From Actinocatenispora comari (GTDB lineage Bacteria > Actinomycetota > Actinomycetes > Mycobacteriales > Micromonosporaceae), in assembly GCF_017312725.1 (NCBI RefSeq), contig NZ_BOPO01000053.1:62001-126000 (forward strand): a stretch of DNA of 64,000 nt, given 5' to 3'. Shown here piece by piece: positions 27,718-35,641 of the stretch. Position 1 is the first letter of the stretch; every line of letters starts with the position of its first letter. The notes under the pieces were generated by a model that made no database searches, had not been told where the DNA came from, and saw only the letters and a list, made by a program, of their open reading frames with translations. Position numbers and translations under genes: made by a program.

Positions 27718-28112
27718 CCGAGCAGCAACCGCGCGGACCCGAACAGGCCGCGCAGCGCCTCGCGGCGGACAGCGCCGAGCTGGTGCACGCCGAACTGCAA
27801 CACATCCGTACCGACGCGCTCGAACTGGCCCGCCGATCGGCCGGCGGCCTGGCCCTCGCCGCGATCGCCGGCGCGGGCGCGGCGCTCGCCCTGCACGCCT
27901 TCGCCTCGGCGGTACTGCGGGGTGCCGACCGGCTCCTGCCCCCACGCGCCGCGGCGCTGACGCTCACCGGTGTCTACCTGGCCGGCAGCGCCGGGGCCGC
28001 GGTGCTCGCCACGCAGCGGCTGCGGGCGGCCGCGGCCGTCGCCGGCCGAGCGGCGAGCGACCTGCGTACCGATGCGGAGGCGGCCGTGGGCACCGACGAG
28101 CGGGACGGCTGA
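27714..28112 (+). CDS. Phage-holin-like (DUF1469/holin-X type) membrane protein
   Basis: A 132-residue protein with a helical N-terminus ([20 protein letters not shown]) and two hydrophobic segments (about 44-66 and 80-103), the layout of the actinobacterial holin-superfamily proteins that are chromosomal and not phage-borne. GTG at 27714 overlaps the ctaD2 stop (GTGA) after AGGGAGAACGAC. The last 11 codons plus the following DNA are tandemly duplicated downstream (28155-28232). Function unknown. Confidence 0.7.
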   Translation: MTEQQPRGPEQAAQRLAADSAELVHAELQHIRTDALELARRSAGGLALAAIAGAGAALALHAFASAVLRGADRLLPPRAAALTLTGVYLAGSAGAAVLATQRLRAAAAVAGRAASDLRTDAEAAVGTDERDG

Positions 28113-28232
28113 ACCGCCGGCCTGGTGCCGGCAGCGACGCTCGCCCCGCGGAACGAGGCGGCGGTGGGTACCGACGAGCGGGACGGCTGAACCGCAGACC
28201 GGGTACCGGCAGCGACCGCTCGACCCGCGGGA
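28077..28232 (+). repeat. 78-bp tandem duplication of the gene end
   Basis: Units 28077-28154 and 28155-28232 are mostly identical, for example through GACGAGCGGGACGGCTGAAC. The unit contains the last 12 codons including the stop of the holin-like gene plus downstream DNA, and its length is exactly 26 codons. Confidence 0.75.
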
Positions 28233-28293
28233 CGAGCGGTCGCTGCTGGGTAGCGGCGGTGCCAGCGGCCCCGTTGCCGCGGCCAACGGTGGG

Positions 28294-28737
28294 CTAGCGG
28301 CCCCGTTGCCGGCGGCCGACGTCGTCGGCGCGGCGCGCCCCGGGCTGCCGGCGGACTTCGTCGTTGGTGGCGTCGCCGCCGGCCACGTCGTTGCGGTCCC
28401 GGGTGCCGCTGCGGCTCCGGTCGGCCCGCTGCGCCTCGACGTCGGCCGGATCGAGGCGGCGGGGCGTGTTGTCGTGCGGCGGGTAGGGCCCGCGGCGCAG
28501 GACGAAAAAGGCCACCGCGGCGGCGACGAACACCGCCGCCAGGACGATGCCGACGATCCACTGGAACTCGCCGCGCGAGCTGCGGGAGCCCAGCAGCACG
28601 CCGAGCTCGCCCCCGACCACGCCGGCGACCGCGCAGCCGAACACCTCCGGTGCGGTCGCTCGTGGCCCGAGCATGCGGCCCGCCACCCCGAGCACGATGC
28701 CGATCAGCCCGATTCCGATGCTGCTCGCCAGATCCAT
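28294..28737 (-). CDS. GlsB/YeaQ/YmgE-like membrane protein with polar tail
   Basis: A 147-residue protein. The first half has three hydrophobic segments with the pattern IGIGLIGIVLGVAGRMLGP, then AVAGVVGGELGVLLG, as in the transglycosylase-associated (GlsB/YmgE) family of small stress membrane proteins. The second half is a charged Arg and Asp rich tail of about 65 residues. An ATG three codons upstream (28746) is an alternative start. A related protein is at 34272. It lies downstream of the DUF2795 gene on the same strand (62 nt gap) and probably shares its promoter. Confidence 0.7.
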   Translation of the reverse strand: MDLASSIGIGLIGIVLGVAGRMLGPRATAPEVFGCAVAGVVGGELGVLLGSRSSRGEFQWIVGIVLAAVFVAAAVAFFVLRRGPYPPHDNTPRRLDPADVEAQRADRSRSGTRDRNDVAGGDATNDEVRRQPGARRADDVGRRQRGR

Positions 28738-28799
28738 GATCACCATCCGTCGTGGCCGGTGGAACGGCCGCCGGAGCGGGCCCGGCGGCCGAGAGCGGG

Positions 28800-29204
28800 T
28801 CAGAAGCGCTCGTCGTCGGCTTCGATGCCGTGGCCGAGCGCCTCCCACACCGCGCTGACGTTGACGTACCGGCGCCCGTCGGGCAGCTCGTCGAGCTGGC
28901 CGACGACGTGGTCCGGCGCGTTGTTGTCGCGTGCCGACGCCACCAGCGCCGCCCGGTCACCCGGGAACGCCGACGGCGACACGTACCGGGCGAGTTCGCT
29001 CCGGCCGGCCACGTCCTCGGCGTCCATGCCGGGTGGGCTGCCGCCGACCCCGGCCGACTCGTCGAGTTCGCTCGCCGCGGGCTGGTCCTCGCCGACCCGG
29101 GGCGCGCTGCCGCCACCCTGGGTGTACCCGGAGGTCTCCGCCGCGAGTTCGTCGTCCCGGCGCGGGCTGTTGGTGCTGCTCCCCGGCTGCGGTTCGGTGG
29201 GCAT
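28800..29204 (-). CDS. DUF2795 domain protein
   Basis: A 134-residue protein. The N-terminal 60 residues are polar and probably disordered; the C-terminal part (ARYVSPSAFPGDRAALVASA, then LDELPDGRRYVNVSAVWEAL) is DUF2795, a small helical domain widespread in actinomycetes. GAAGGAGGC lies 4-5 nt before the ATG. A clear SigB-like promoter is 40 nt upstream. Function unknown. Confidence 0.8.
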   Translation of the reverse strand: MPTEPQPGSSTNSPRRDDELAAETSGYTQGGGSAPRVGEDQPAASELDESAGVGGSPPGMDAEDVAGRSELARYVSPSAFPGDRAALVASARDNNAPDHVVGQLDELPDGRRYVNVSAVWEALGHGIEADDERF

Positions 29205-29243
29205 GGCGCCTCCTTCGCGGGCCGATCACGATCGGCCGACCGG

Positions 29244-29268
29244 CTACCCGGCAGCCTGCCGGCCAAAC
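29244..29268 (-). promoter_or_regulatory. SigB-like promoter, GTTT-N15-GGGTAG (reverse strand)
   Basis: GTTT (29268-29265), 15 nt, GGGTAG (29249-29244), for the DUF2795 gene. It is back-to-back with the forward promoter at 29282-29306. Confidence 0.75.
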
Positions 29269-29281
29269 ACCACCGGGGCAC

Positions 29282-29306
29282 GTTTACCCGGCCCGGCCCG
29301 GGGAAA
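29282..29306 (+). promoter_or_regulatory. SigB-like promoter variant, GTTT-N15-GGGAAA
   Basis: GTTT (29282-29285), 15 nt, GGGAAA (29301-29306), 33 nt before the small gene at 29340. GGGAAA is within the Bacillus sigma-B -10 consensus. Confidence 0.6.
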
Positions 29307-29339
29307 CGGGGCAGGAAGAAGACGTGGGAGGCGGATCGG

Positions 29340-29525
29340 ATGTCTGAGGGGAAGGGTGAACAGCCGAGCAAGGATGCCCGGCTTCGTCAGGAGGCAGCCG
29401 ATCTCGGCATCCGGGCCGCCGCCGCGATGTCGGTGGAGGAGCTGGAGAAGGCGATCGCCGAGCGGCGCCGCGGAGCCGATCCGCAGCAGTCCGAGGCGGT
29501 GGCGCGGGGCCGCAGCCACACCTGA
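29340..29525 (+). CDS. Small Rho-N/SAP-like helical protein
   Basis: Sixty-one residues, charged and helical. The segment AADLGIRAAAAMSVEELEKA resembles the Rho N-terminal/SAP helix-extended-helix fold that binds nucleic acid; this is a resemblance only. GGAGG lies 9 nt before the ATG. It stands alone between divergent promoters and katE. Confidence 0.6.
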   Translation: MSEGKGEQPSKDARLRQEAADLGIRAAAAMSVEELEKAIAERRRGADPQQSEAVARGRSHT

Positions 29526-29538
29526 ACCCGGCCGGAGG

Positions 29539-29563
29539 GTTTGCCGGTGGACGGGCCGGGTAG
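29539..29563 (+). promoter_or_regulatory. SigB-like promoter of katE, GTTT-N15-GGGTAG
   Basis: GTTT (29539-29542), 15 nt, GGGTAG (29558-29563), about 99 nt before the katE start codon. Confidence 0.75.
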
Positions 29564-29661
29564 CGGGGCTGCGGCAGCAACGCGTCATCGTGGTGGGTCC
29601 GGACGGTCGGGGGCGGCCGCCGGCTGGTGGCGTACACCTGGCTGACGGTGAGGAGACGGTG

Positions 29662-31824
29662 ATGGCCGACCAGCAGCAGTCCCCGGACGAGCGTCCCGCG
29701 GGCACCGGACCGCAGTCGACCGAGCGCGGGCTCGACAAGCAACAGAACCTGGACGCCGCCCGCAACGACCCGGCCGGCCACCACCTCACCACCGACCAGG
29801 GCGTACGGGTCGCGCAGACGGACGACTCGCTGCGCGCCGGGGACCGCGGTCCCACGCTGCTGGAGGACTTCCACGCGCGGGAGAAGATCACCCGCTTCGA
29901 CCACGAGCGGATCCCGGAACGGGTCGTGCACGCCCGCGGCGCCGGCGCGTACGGCCGCTTCCGGGTCTACGAGTCGATGGCGGACGTGACCCGCGCCGAC
30001 TTCCTGCAGGACCCGGAGCTCGAGACGCCGGTGTTCGTCCGGTTCTCTACGGTGGCCGGCTCGCGCGGCTCGGCCGACACCGTACGCGACGTGCGTGGCT
30101 TCGCGACCAAGTTCTATACCCGACAAGGAAACTACGACCTCGTCGGCAACAACTTTCCGGTCTTCTTCATCCAGGACGGCATCAAGTTCCCGGACTTCGT
30201 GCACTCGGTCAAGCCGGAGCCGAACAACGAGATGCCGCAGGCGGCGTCGGCGCACGACACGTTCTGGGACTTCGTGTCGCTGCAGCCGGAGGCGATGCAC
30301 ACGGTGATGTGGCTGATGTCGGACCGGGCGATCCCGCGCAGCTACCGGATGATGCAGGGCTTCGGCGTGCACACCTTCCGGTTCGTCAACGCCGCCGGGC
30401 AGGGCACGTTCGTCAAGTTCCACTGGCGGCCGCTGCTCGGCGTGCACTCGCTGGTCTGGGACGAGGCGCAGAAGTGCGCCGGCAAGGACCCGGACTTCAA
30501 CCGCCGCGACCTGTGGACGGCGATCGAGAACGGCCAGTACCCGGAGTGGGAGCTGGGCGTGCAGCTGGTCAGCGAGGACGACGAGCACGCGTTCGACTTC
30601 GACCTGCTCGACGCGACGAAGATCATCCCGGAAGAGCAGGTGCCGGTCCGGCCGATCGGTCGGATGGTGCTGGACCGCAACCCGGACAACTTCTTCGCCG
30701 AGACCGAGCAGATCGCCTTCCACACCGCCAACGTGGTGCCGGGCATCGACTTCACCAACGACCCGCTGCTGCAGGCGCGCAACTTCTCCTACCTGGACAC
30801 CCAGCTGATCCGGCTCGGCGGGCCCAATTTCGCCCAGCTGCCGGTGAACCGGCCGGTCGCCCGGGTCACCAACAACCAGCGCGACGGGTACGGCCAGCAG
30901 GACATCCACGTCGGGCAGGCGAACTACACGCCGAACTCGCTGAACCCGGGCGGCTGCCCGGTGACCGCCTCGCCCGACGCCGGCGCGTTCGTGCACTACA
31001 CCGAGACGGTCAGCGGCCGGACCATCCGCGAGCGCAGCCCCAGCTTCCAGGACTTCTACAGCCAGGCGACGCTGTTCTGGAACTCGATGGCCGACTGGGA
31101 ACGCGAACACATCGTCGCCGCGTTCCGGTTCGAGCTCGGCAAGTGCGAACACCGGCACGTGCGGGAACGGGCCGTCGACCGGATCAACGAGATCGACCAC
31201 GACCTCGCGGTGGCGGTGGCGCGGGGGATCGGCGTCGACGAACCGACCGCGGCGACCACCAACCACGGCCGCAGCTCGCCCGCGTTGAGCATGGCGAACC
31301 TGGCCGGCGACAGCGTGCGTACCCGCACGGTCGCGGTGCTGGCCGCCGACGGCCTGGCCGACGGCACGCTGCGCCCGCTGCTCGACACGCTCACCGACCG
31401 CGGCGCCCAGCCGGAACTGCTCGGCCTGCACGACGGTCAGCTGTCCACCGCCGAGGGTGGCACGGTGTCGGCGGATCGCGCGCACACCACCGTGTCCTCG
31501 GTGCTGTACGACGCGGTGCTGGTACCGGACGGTACCGACGCCGTGGCCGCGATCGAGGCCGACGGCGAGGCGAGGCACTACGTGCTGGAGGCGTACAAGC
31601 ACGGCAAGCCGGTCGCCGGCATCGGCGCCGGCGCCGACCTGGTGGCCAGGCTGCTGGATGCCGCGCTGCCGGACGATGCCGGGGCCGACGGTGCCGAACA
31701 GGGTGTCGTGCTGATCGCCGATTCGGCCGACTCCGACGCCCGGAGCCGCTTCGTCGACGACTTCGTGGCGGCGCTGGCCAAGCACCGGATCTTCACCCGC
31801 GACGTCGACGCCGTCTCCGCCTGA
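29662..31824 (+). CDS. katE: Large-subunit catalase, HPII type
   Basis: A 720-residue monofunctional heme catalase with a C-terminal flavodoxin/DJ-1-like domain, the length and plan of HPII. Catalytic residues are in [12 protein letters not shown] (active-site His near residue 94) and [12 protein letters not shown] (Asn near 166); the proximal heme Tyr is in the [12 protein letters not shown] block (about 376). The C-terminal domain spans about 555-715 and includes [25 protein letters not shown] precedes the ATG. The gene is alone between a SigB-like promoter and two tandem hairpins. Confidence 0.96.
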   Translation: MADQQQSPDERPAGTGPQSTERGLDKQQNLDAARNDPAGHHLTTDQGVRVAQTDDSLRAGDRGPTLLEDFHAREKITRFDHERIPERVVHARGAGAYGRFRVYESMADVTRADFLQDPELETPVFVRFSTVAGSRGSADTVRDVRGFATKFYTRQGNYDLVGNNFPVFFIQDGIKFPDFVHSVKPEPNNEMPQAASAHDTFWDFVSLQPEAMHTVMWLMSDRAIPRSYRMMQGFGVHTFRFVNAAGQGTFVKFHWRPLLGVHSLVWDEAQKCAGKDPDFNRRDLWTAIENGQYPEWELGVQLVSEDDEHAFDFDLLDATKIIPEEQVPVRPIGRMVLDRNPDNFFAETEQIAFHTANVVPGIDFTNDPLLQARNFSYLDTQLIRLGGPNFAQLPVNRPVARVTNNQRDGYGQQDIHVGQANYTPNSLNPGGCPVTASPDAGAFVHYTETVSGRTIRERSPSFQDFYSQATLFWNSMADWEREHIVAAFRFELGKCEHRHVRERAVDRINEIDHDLAVAVARGIGVDEPTAATTNHGRSSPALSMANLAGDSVRTRTVAVLAADGLADGTLRPLLDTLTDRGAQPELLGLHDGQLSTAEGGTVSADRAHTTVSSVLYDAVLVPDGTDAVAAIEADGEARHYVLEAYKHGKPVAGIGAGADLVARLLDAALPDDAGADGAEQGVVLIADSADSDARSRFVDDFVAALAKHRIFTRDVDAVSA

Positions 31825-31849
31825 GCGAGGCGGCGTCTCGATCCGAGCG

Positions 31850-31880
31850 GGCGCGTCGCGACGGTACCCCGCGACGCGCC
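31850..31880 (+). terminator. katE terminator hairpin 1
   Basis: GGCGCGTCGCG (31850-31860) and CGCGACGCGCC (31870-31880) with a 9-nt loop, followed by TT. It lies 26 nt after the katE stop. Confidence 0.7.
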
Positions 31881-31894
31881 TTCGCCTGGCAGGA

Positions 31895-31932
31895 ATCGAT
31901 GCCCTGCGCGTCGGGTCGGACAGGGCATCGAT
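31895..31932 (+). terminator. katE terminator hairpin 2
   Basis: ATCGATGCCCTG (31895-31906) pairs perfectly with CAGGGCATCGAT (31921-31932) across a 14-nt loop, 14 nt after hairpin 1. Confidence 0.6.
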
Positions 31933-32083
31933 CCGCCGGCGTCATCCGGCGATCGGTGGCACCCCCCAACACCACCTGACGGATGCGCCAACCCGGCCGT
32001 CCTGCCCGGAATCGCCGCCGTCAAACCTCTCCCGTGCCGCGGATCCGTACCCGTCGCCCCGCGGCCCGACCGGCGAGCGGGGC

Positions 32084-32362
32084 TCAGCAGCGGTACCAGC
32101 CGCGGACCACCCAGCCGAGGGCGATGCCGACCGCCGGCAGCGAGCACATCCCGAGGATCGTCACGCCGGTCGCGGCCAGCACGATGCTGACGGTCAGTAC
32201 CGCGATCGTGAGCAGGAAGACGGTGATCCGGCCGGCACCCCAGCGAAGCTCCCGGGGCGCGCACGGCCTGCCGTCCCGGAGGCCGTCGGCGAACCGTCGG
32301 TCGGCGCGCGCGATCTCGGCTGCCATGTCCGCCAGGCGCCGGCGTTCCTCGGAACTGAGCAT
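32084..32362 (-). CDS. DUF3040 family membrane protein
   Basis: Ninety-two residues. The N-terminal MLSSEERRRLADMAAEIARA is the DUF3040 start, followed by a positively charged stretch and two hydrophobic helices (about 46-65 and 68-86). These small actinobacterial membrane proteins have no known function. The GAGGGG run lies 10 nt before the ATG at 32362, and a SigB-like promoter is 39 nt upstream. Confidence 0.78.
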   Translation of the reverse strand: MLSSEERRRLADMAAEIARADRRFADGLRDGRPCAPRELRWGAGRITVFLLTIAVLTVSIVLAATGVTILGMCSLPAVGIALGWVVRGWYRC

Positions 32363-32400
32363 CGTTCGTGCCCCTCGCCTCCGTGCGCTGCGCAGTCGAG

Positions 32401-32425
32401 CTACCCAGCGGCCACCCGGCCAAAC
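32401..32425 (-). promoter_or_regulatory. SigB-like promoter, GTTT-N15-GGGTAG (reverse strand)
   Basis: GTTT (32425-32422), 15 nt, GGGTAG (32406-32401), reading toward the DUF3040 gene. Confidence 0.75.
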
Positions 32426-32457
32426 GACCCGATCGCCCGGATCGGCCCGGCGCCGAG

Positions 32458-32482
32458 GGTTACCGGCGCCGCCGGTGGGTAC
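32458..32482 (+). promoter_or_regulatory. SigB-like promoter, GGTT-N15-GGGTAC
   Basis: GGTT (32458-32461), 15 nt, GGGTAC (32477-32482). The GH15 ATG is 9 nt after the -10 box, again suggesting a leaderless message. Confidence 0.6.
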
Positions 32483-32491
32483 CCGCCGGGC

Positions 32492-34267
32492 ATGCCGGGG
32501 AAGCGGGAAGTCTCGGAGGTGGCACCGCACGTCCTGCGGGAGTACGCGGTACTCGCCGACGGCGAGCGGGCGGCGGTCGTGGGGCCGCGGGGCGACATCA
32601 GCTGGCTGTGCGTGCCGCGCTGGCACGGCGAGGCCGTGTTCAGCACCCTGCTGGGCGGGGAGGGCTGCTACCTGGTCACCCCGGCCGACCGGTACGTGTG
32701 GGGCGGGTACTACGAGGACGGCACGCTGATCTGGCGCAGCCGCTGGATCACCGGTACCGGGATCGTGGAGTGCCGGGAGGTGCTGGCGTTCCCGGGCGAC
32801 CGGAACGAGGTCGTCCTGCTGCGCCAGCTGATCGCCGTCGACGGCCCCGCCCGGGTGCGGGTGATGCTGGATCTGCGTGCCGGCTTCGGCCGGCACCCGT
32901 CCACCGACCTGCACCGTGCCGCGGACGGCTGGCGCGGCACTTCCGGCCCGCTGCGCTGGCACTGGACCGGTGCGCCGGACGCCCGGCCGGACAGCGACGG
33001 TCGGCTCGTCACCGACCTGACGGTACCCGCCGGCGGGCGGCACGACCTGGTGCTGGCGGTCGGCGCGGACGTGACCGCCGCACCGCGGGCGGCGGACTGC
33101 TGGCGCCGGACCGAGGAGGCGTGGCGGTCCGACCGGCTGACCCCGAACACGATCGCCGAGCGCGACGTCCGGCACGCCCACGCCGTCCTGCGGGGGATGA
33201 GCACGGCCGACGGCGGGATGGTCGCGGCCGCGACCGCGAGCCTGCCGGAACGCGCCGAGGCCGGCCGCAACTACGACTACCGGTACGTGTGGATCAGGGA
33301 CCAGTCGATGGCGGCGCAGGCCGCCGCGGCAACCGGGGCGCACTCGGTGCTGGACGGTTCCGTTCGGTTCCTGACCGCGCGGCTGCTGGAGCACGGTGAC
33401 CGGCTCAGCCCCGCGTACACGGTGGACGGTGGGCCGGTGCCGAAGGAACGGCACCTCGGCCTGCCCGGCTACCCGGGCGGCTCGGACGTGGTCGGCAACC
33501 AGGTACGGGACCAGTTCCAGCTGGACGTCTTCGGCGAGGCGCTGCTCGCCCTGGGCGCCGCCGAGCGGGCCGGGCGGCTGGACGCGGCCGGGCGGCAGGC
33601 GATCGACGTCGCCGCCGCCGCGATCGAGAAGCGCTGGCAGCAACCGGATGCGGGCATCTGGGAGCTGGATCCGCGCCGGTGGACGCACAGCCGGCTGATC
33701 TGCGCCGCCGGACTGCGCGCGGTACGCGGACTGGGCGATCGGTGGGAGGGACTCGCCGGTGCCCTGGTCGCCGACGCCGGGCGGTGGGGCACCCACCCCT
33801 CCGGCCGGTGGCAGCGGGCGGCGGACGATCCGACCCTGGATGCGGCGTTGGTGATCGCCGGCATCCGGGATGCCACGCCGGTCAGCGACCCGCGCAACCT
33901 GGCCACGCTGCGGGAGTACGTGCACCGGCTCACCTCCGACGGTTTCGCCTTCCGGTTCGAACACGAGGGCCGCGCGCTGGGTGAGGCGGAGGGCGCGTTC
34001 CTGTTGTGCGGCTTCATGGTGGCCATCGCGGTGCACCGGCACGGCGACGCGCAGGCGGCGGTGCGCTGGTTCGAGCGCAACCGTACGGCGTGCGGGCCGG
34101 CCGGCCTGTTCAGCGAGGAGTACGACGTGACGCAGCGGCAGCTGCGCGGCAACCTGCCGCAGGCGTTCGTGCACGGTGCCCTGATGGAGGCGGCCGCGGT
34201 ACTGAGCCGACCCGTCGCCGCGGACCCGCTGCGGCCGGACCCGGTGGGCATCGCTACCGCCAGCTGA
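32492..34267 (+). CDS. Glycoside hydrolase family 15 (glucoamylase/trehalase-like)
   Basis: A 591-residue enzyme with an N-terminal beta-sandwich and a C-terminal (alpha/alpha)6 barrel. RNYDYRYVWIRDQS (about 261-274) is the GH15 substrate-binding motif, and SEEYDVTQRQLRGNLPQAFV (about 538-557) carries the general-base Glu region. No signal peptide, so it acts in the cytoplasm. Actinobacterial homologues hydrolyse trehalose or alpha-glucans; which one is not decidable here. The ATG at 32492 has no ribosome site, consistent with leaderless translation; GTG at 32519 is an alternative. Confidence 0.88.
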   Translation: MPGKREVSEVAPHVLREYAVLADGERAAVVGPRGDISWLCVPRWHGEAVFSTLLGGEGCYLVTPADRYVWGGYYEDGTLIWRSRWITGTGIVECREVLAFPGDRNEVVLLRQLIAVDGPARVRVMLDLRAGFGRHPSTDLHRAADGWRGTSGPLRWHWTGAPDARPDSDGRLVTDLTVPAGGRHDLVLAVGADVTAAPRAADCWRRTEEAWRSDRLTPNTIAERDVRHAHAVLRGMSTADGGMVAAATASLPERAEAGRNYDYRYVWIRDQSMAAQAAAATGAHSVLDGSVRFLTARLLEHGDRLSPAYTVDGGPVPKERHLGLPGYPGGSDVVGNQVRDQFQLDVFGEALLALGAAERAGRLDAAGRQAIDVAAAAIEKRWQQPDAGIWELDPRRWTHSRLICAAGLRAVRGLGDRWEGLAGALVADAGRWGTHPSGRWQRAADDPTLDAALVIAGIRDATPVSDPRNLATLREYVHRLTSDGFAFRFEHEGRALGEAEGAFLLCGFMVAIAVHRHGDAQAAVRWFERNRTACGPAGLFSEEYDVTQRQLRGNLPQAFVHGALMEAAAVLSRPVAADPLRPDPVGIATAS

Positions 34268-34271
34268 CCGG

Positions 34272-34757
34272 TCAACCGGCGTCGGCGGGCGGCGACTCCG
34301 GCTGCGACGGCCTGACCCGCTCGGCCGGGATCGGGAACGGCAGATCACCGTACGGCGTGTCGGCGCCGGCACCGGTGGCCAGCAGCTCGCTGACCGAGAT
34401 CGGCCCCGGGCGGCCGATCCGGGCCGGGACGTCCGGTTGGGCCGCGGTGCTCGTGTCCAGCAGCGTGCGCCGGGACTGCCGCTCGAGGTACACGGTGTGC
34501 GGGCGGCGGGGCAGCGCGCCGTGCCGCCAGGCGGCCAGGAAGCAGGCACCGGCGATGAACGCACCGGCGAACATCAGGCCGAACAGCCAGTTCGTGTACT
34601 CGTCGGTGGGCCCCAGCCAGGCTCCGAGCTCGCCGCCGACCAGGCCGCAGACGGCGGTGATCGCGCACGCCATCGGGGTCGCCCGGGGCAGCCGCGACCG
34701 GAGAAGCACACCGCCCAGGACGGCGAGGATCCCGACACCGATGTAGCCACCGATCAT
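34272..34757 (-). CDS. Small membrane protein with cytoplasmic tail (GlsB/YmgE-like)
   Basis: A 161-residue protein. Three hydrophobic segments in the first 80 residues (IGVGILAVLGGVLL, then AITAVCGLVGGELGAWLG, then LMFAGAFIAGACFLAAW) are arranged as in the protein at 28294, with the shared VGGELG motif. The remaining 80 residues are polar. Start ATG 34757 after GGGGGCC. Function unknown. Its GCAT-N15-GGGTAG motif and that of the lipoprotein gene lie back-to-back. Confidence 0.65.
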   Translation of the reverse strand: MIGGYIGVGILAVLGGVLLRSRLPRATPMACAITAVCGLVGGELGAWLGPTDEYTNWLFGLMFAGAFIAGACFLAAWRHGALPRRPHTVYLERQSRRTLLDTSTAAQPDVPARIGRPGPISVSELLATGAGADTPYGDLPFPIPAERVRPSQPESPPADAG

Positions 34758-34808
34758 GGCAGGCCCCCTGACTCGCACCGACCCCTGGCTCGCACCGACC
34801 CTGACCGC

Positions 34809-34833
34809 CTACCCAGGCGGGACCGCACCATGC
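34809..34833 (-). promoter_or_regulatory. SigB-like promoter, GCAT-N15-GGGTAG (reverse strand)
   Basis: GCAT (34833-34830), 15 nt, GGGTAG (34814-34809), upstream of the membrane protein gene at 34757. Confidence 0.5.
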
Positions 34834-34845
34834 CTGCCGCCGCGT

Positions 34846-34870
34846 GCATGAAACGGCCGAACGTGGGTAG
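34846..34870 (+). promoter_or_regulatory. SigB-like promoter, GCAT-N15-GGGTAG
   Basis: GCAT (34846-34849), 15 nt, GGGTAG (34865-34870), 100 nt before the lipoprotein gene. It mirrors the reverse-strand copy 13 nt away. Confidence 0.5.
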
Positions 34871-34969
34871 CGCCGGTGCGTCCGGCCGCTGTTCCGCCCG
34901 GCCCACCCGTCGGCCGGGGTCGCGGCGGCCGGGCCCGAGCCGGGCCGTCGTGCCCAGGAAGGGGTCCGG

Positions 34970-35452
34970 ATGCTGCGACGGTTGCTGCTGTCGAGCGGGC
35001 TGGTCGTCGTGCTCGCGACCGCGGTCGCCTGTGGCCGGCACGGGGTCACCGCACCGGCCACCACCAGCCCGACGCCCGGTTTCACCGGCGCGACCCCCGC
35101 CGCGACGCCCACCGCGGCCGAGCCGCGGGCGACTAGCCCGACCGGACTGGGGCTGCACACCGGTTCTGGCACCGGGGACCCGCACGTGGACGTGCTCGTC
35201 CGGGTCGCCTACCGGCGGGAGCGGGTGGTTCCGCCCGCGGGGCTGGTCGACGTCGCGCTCGGCACCCGGATCAGGGTCGTCGTGGCCTCGGACAAGCAGC
35301 AGAAGCTCACCGTCACGTACTACCCGAGCGAGGTGCGGACGGTGCAGCCGGGCAAGCCTGCCTCGATCACCTTTCGTGCCAACGCGAAGGGCATCATGAA
35401 GGTGATCCTCAGCGACGACGAGGCCGTGCTCGTCGCGTTCCGCTCCGGCTGA
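34970..35452 (+). CDS. Putative lipoprotein with cupredoxin-like C-terminal region
   Basis: A 160-residue exported protein. Residues 1-20 form a basic-hydrophobic signal (MLRRLLLSSGLVVVLATAVA) ending at Cys21, so lipid anchoring is likely, although Ala at -3 is not the commonest residue. A Thr, Pro, Ala linker follows to about residue 60, then a beta-rich domain (VPPAGLVDVALGTRIRVVVA-like strands, SDKQQKLTVTYYP). The strand pattern resembles cupredoxin folds, but no His-Cys-Met copper site is seen. AAGGGG lies 5 nt before the ATG. Confidence 0.72.
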   Translation: MLRRLLLSSGLVVVLATAVACGRHGVTAPATTSPTPGFTGATPAATPTAAEPRATSPTGLGLHTGSGTGDPHVDVLVRVAYRRERVVPPAGLVDVALGTRIRVVVASDKQQKLTVTYYPSEVRTVQPGKPASITFRANAKGIMKVILSDDEAVLVAFRSG

Positions 35453-35453
35453 A

Positions 35454-35640
35454 CCGGGAACCCGGGCTCAGCCGGGAACTCGGCCGGCAACTCGGGTTCG
35501 GCCGGGAACCCGGGCTCGGCCAGGAACTCGGGCTCGACCAGGAACTCGGGCTCGGCTAGGAACCGGGTTCGGCTAGGAACCGGGTTCGGCCCGGGTTCGG
35601 CCGGGAACCCGGGCCGAACCGAACTCGGACCGGACCGGGA
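35454..35640. repeat. Intergenic minisatellite, 17-18 bp units
   Basis: About nine degenerate copies of GGAACTCGGGCTCGGCC fill almost the whole gap between the lipoprotein stop (35452) and the convergent F420 gene stop (35642). The right end forms the hairpin at 35583-35620. Confidence 0.75.
35583..35620. terminator. 16-bp perfect hairpin between convergent genes
   Basis: GGTTCGGCCCGGGTTC (35583-35598) pairs with GAACCCGGGCCGAACC (35605-35620) across a 6-nt loop. Position suggests a bidirectional terminator. Confidence 0.65.
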
Positions 35641-35641
35641 C

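Noticed and set aside
27714-28112. Evidence of a prophage from the holin-like gene
   Set aside because: No other phage genes nearby; this holin-superfamily type is a common chromosomal actinobacterial protein and is coupled to ctaD2.
28240-28260. GGGTAG at about 28247 as a SigB-like promoter
   Set aside because: No GNNT at 14-16 nt upstream and no gene follows on that strand.
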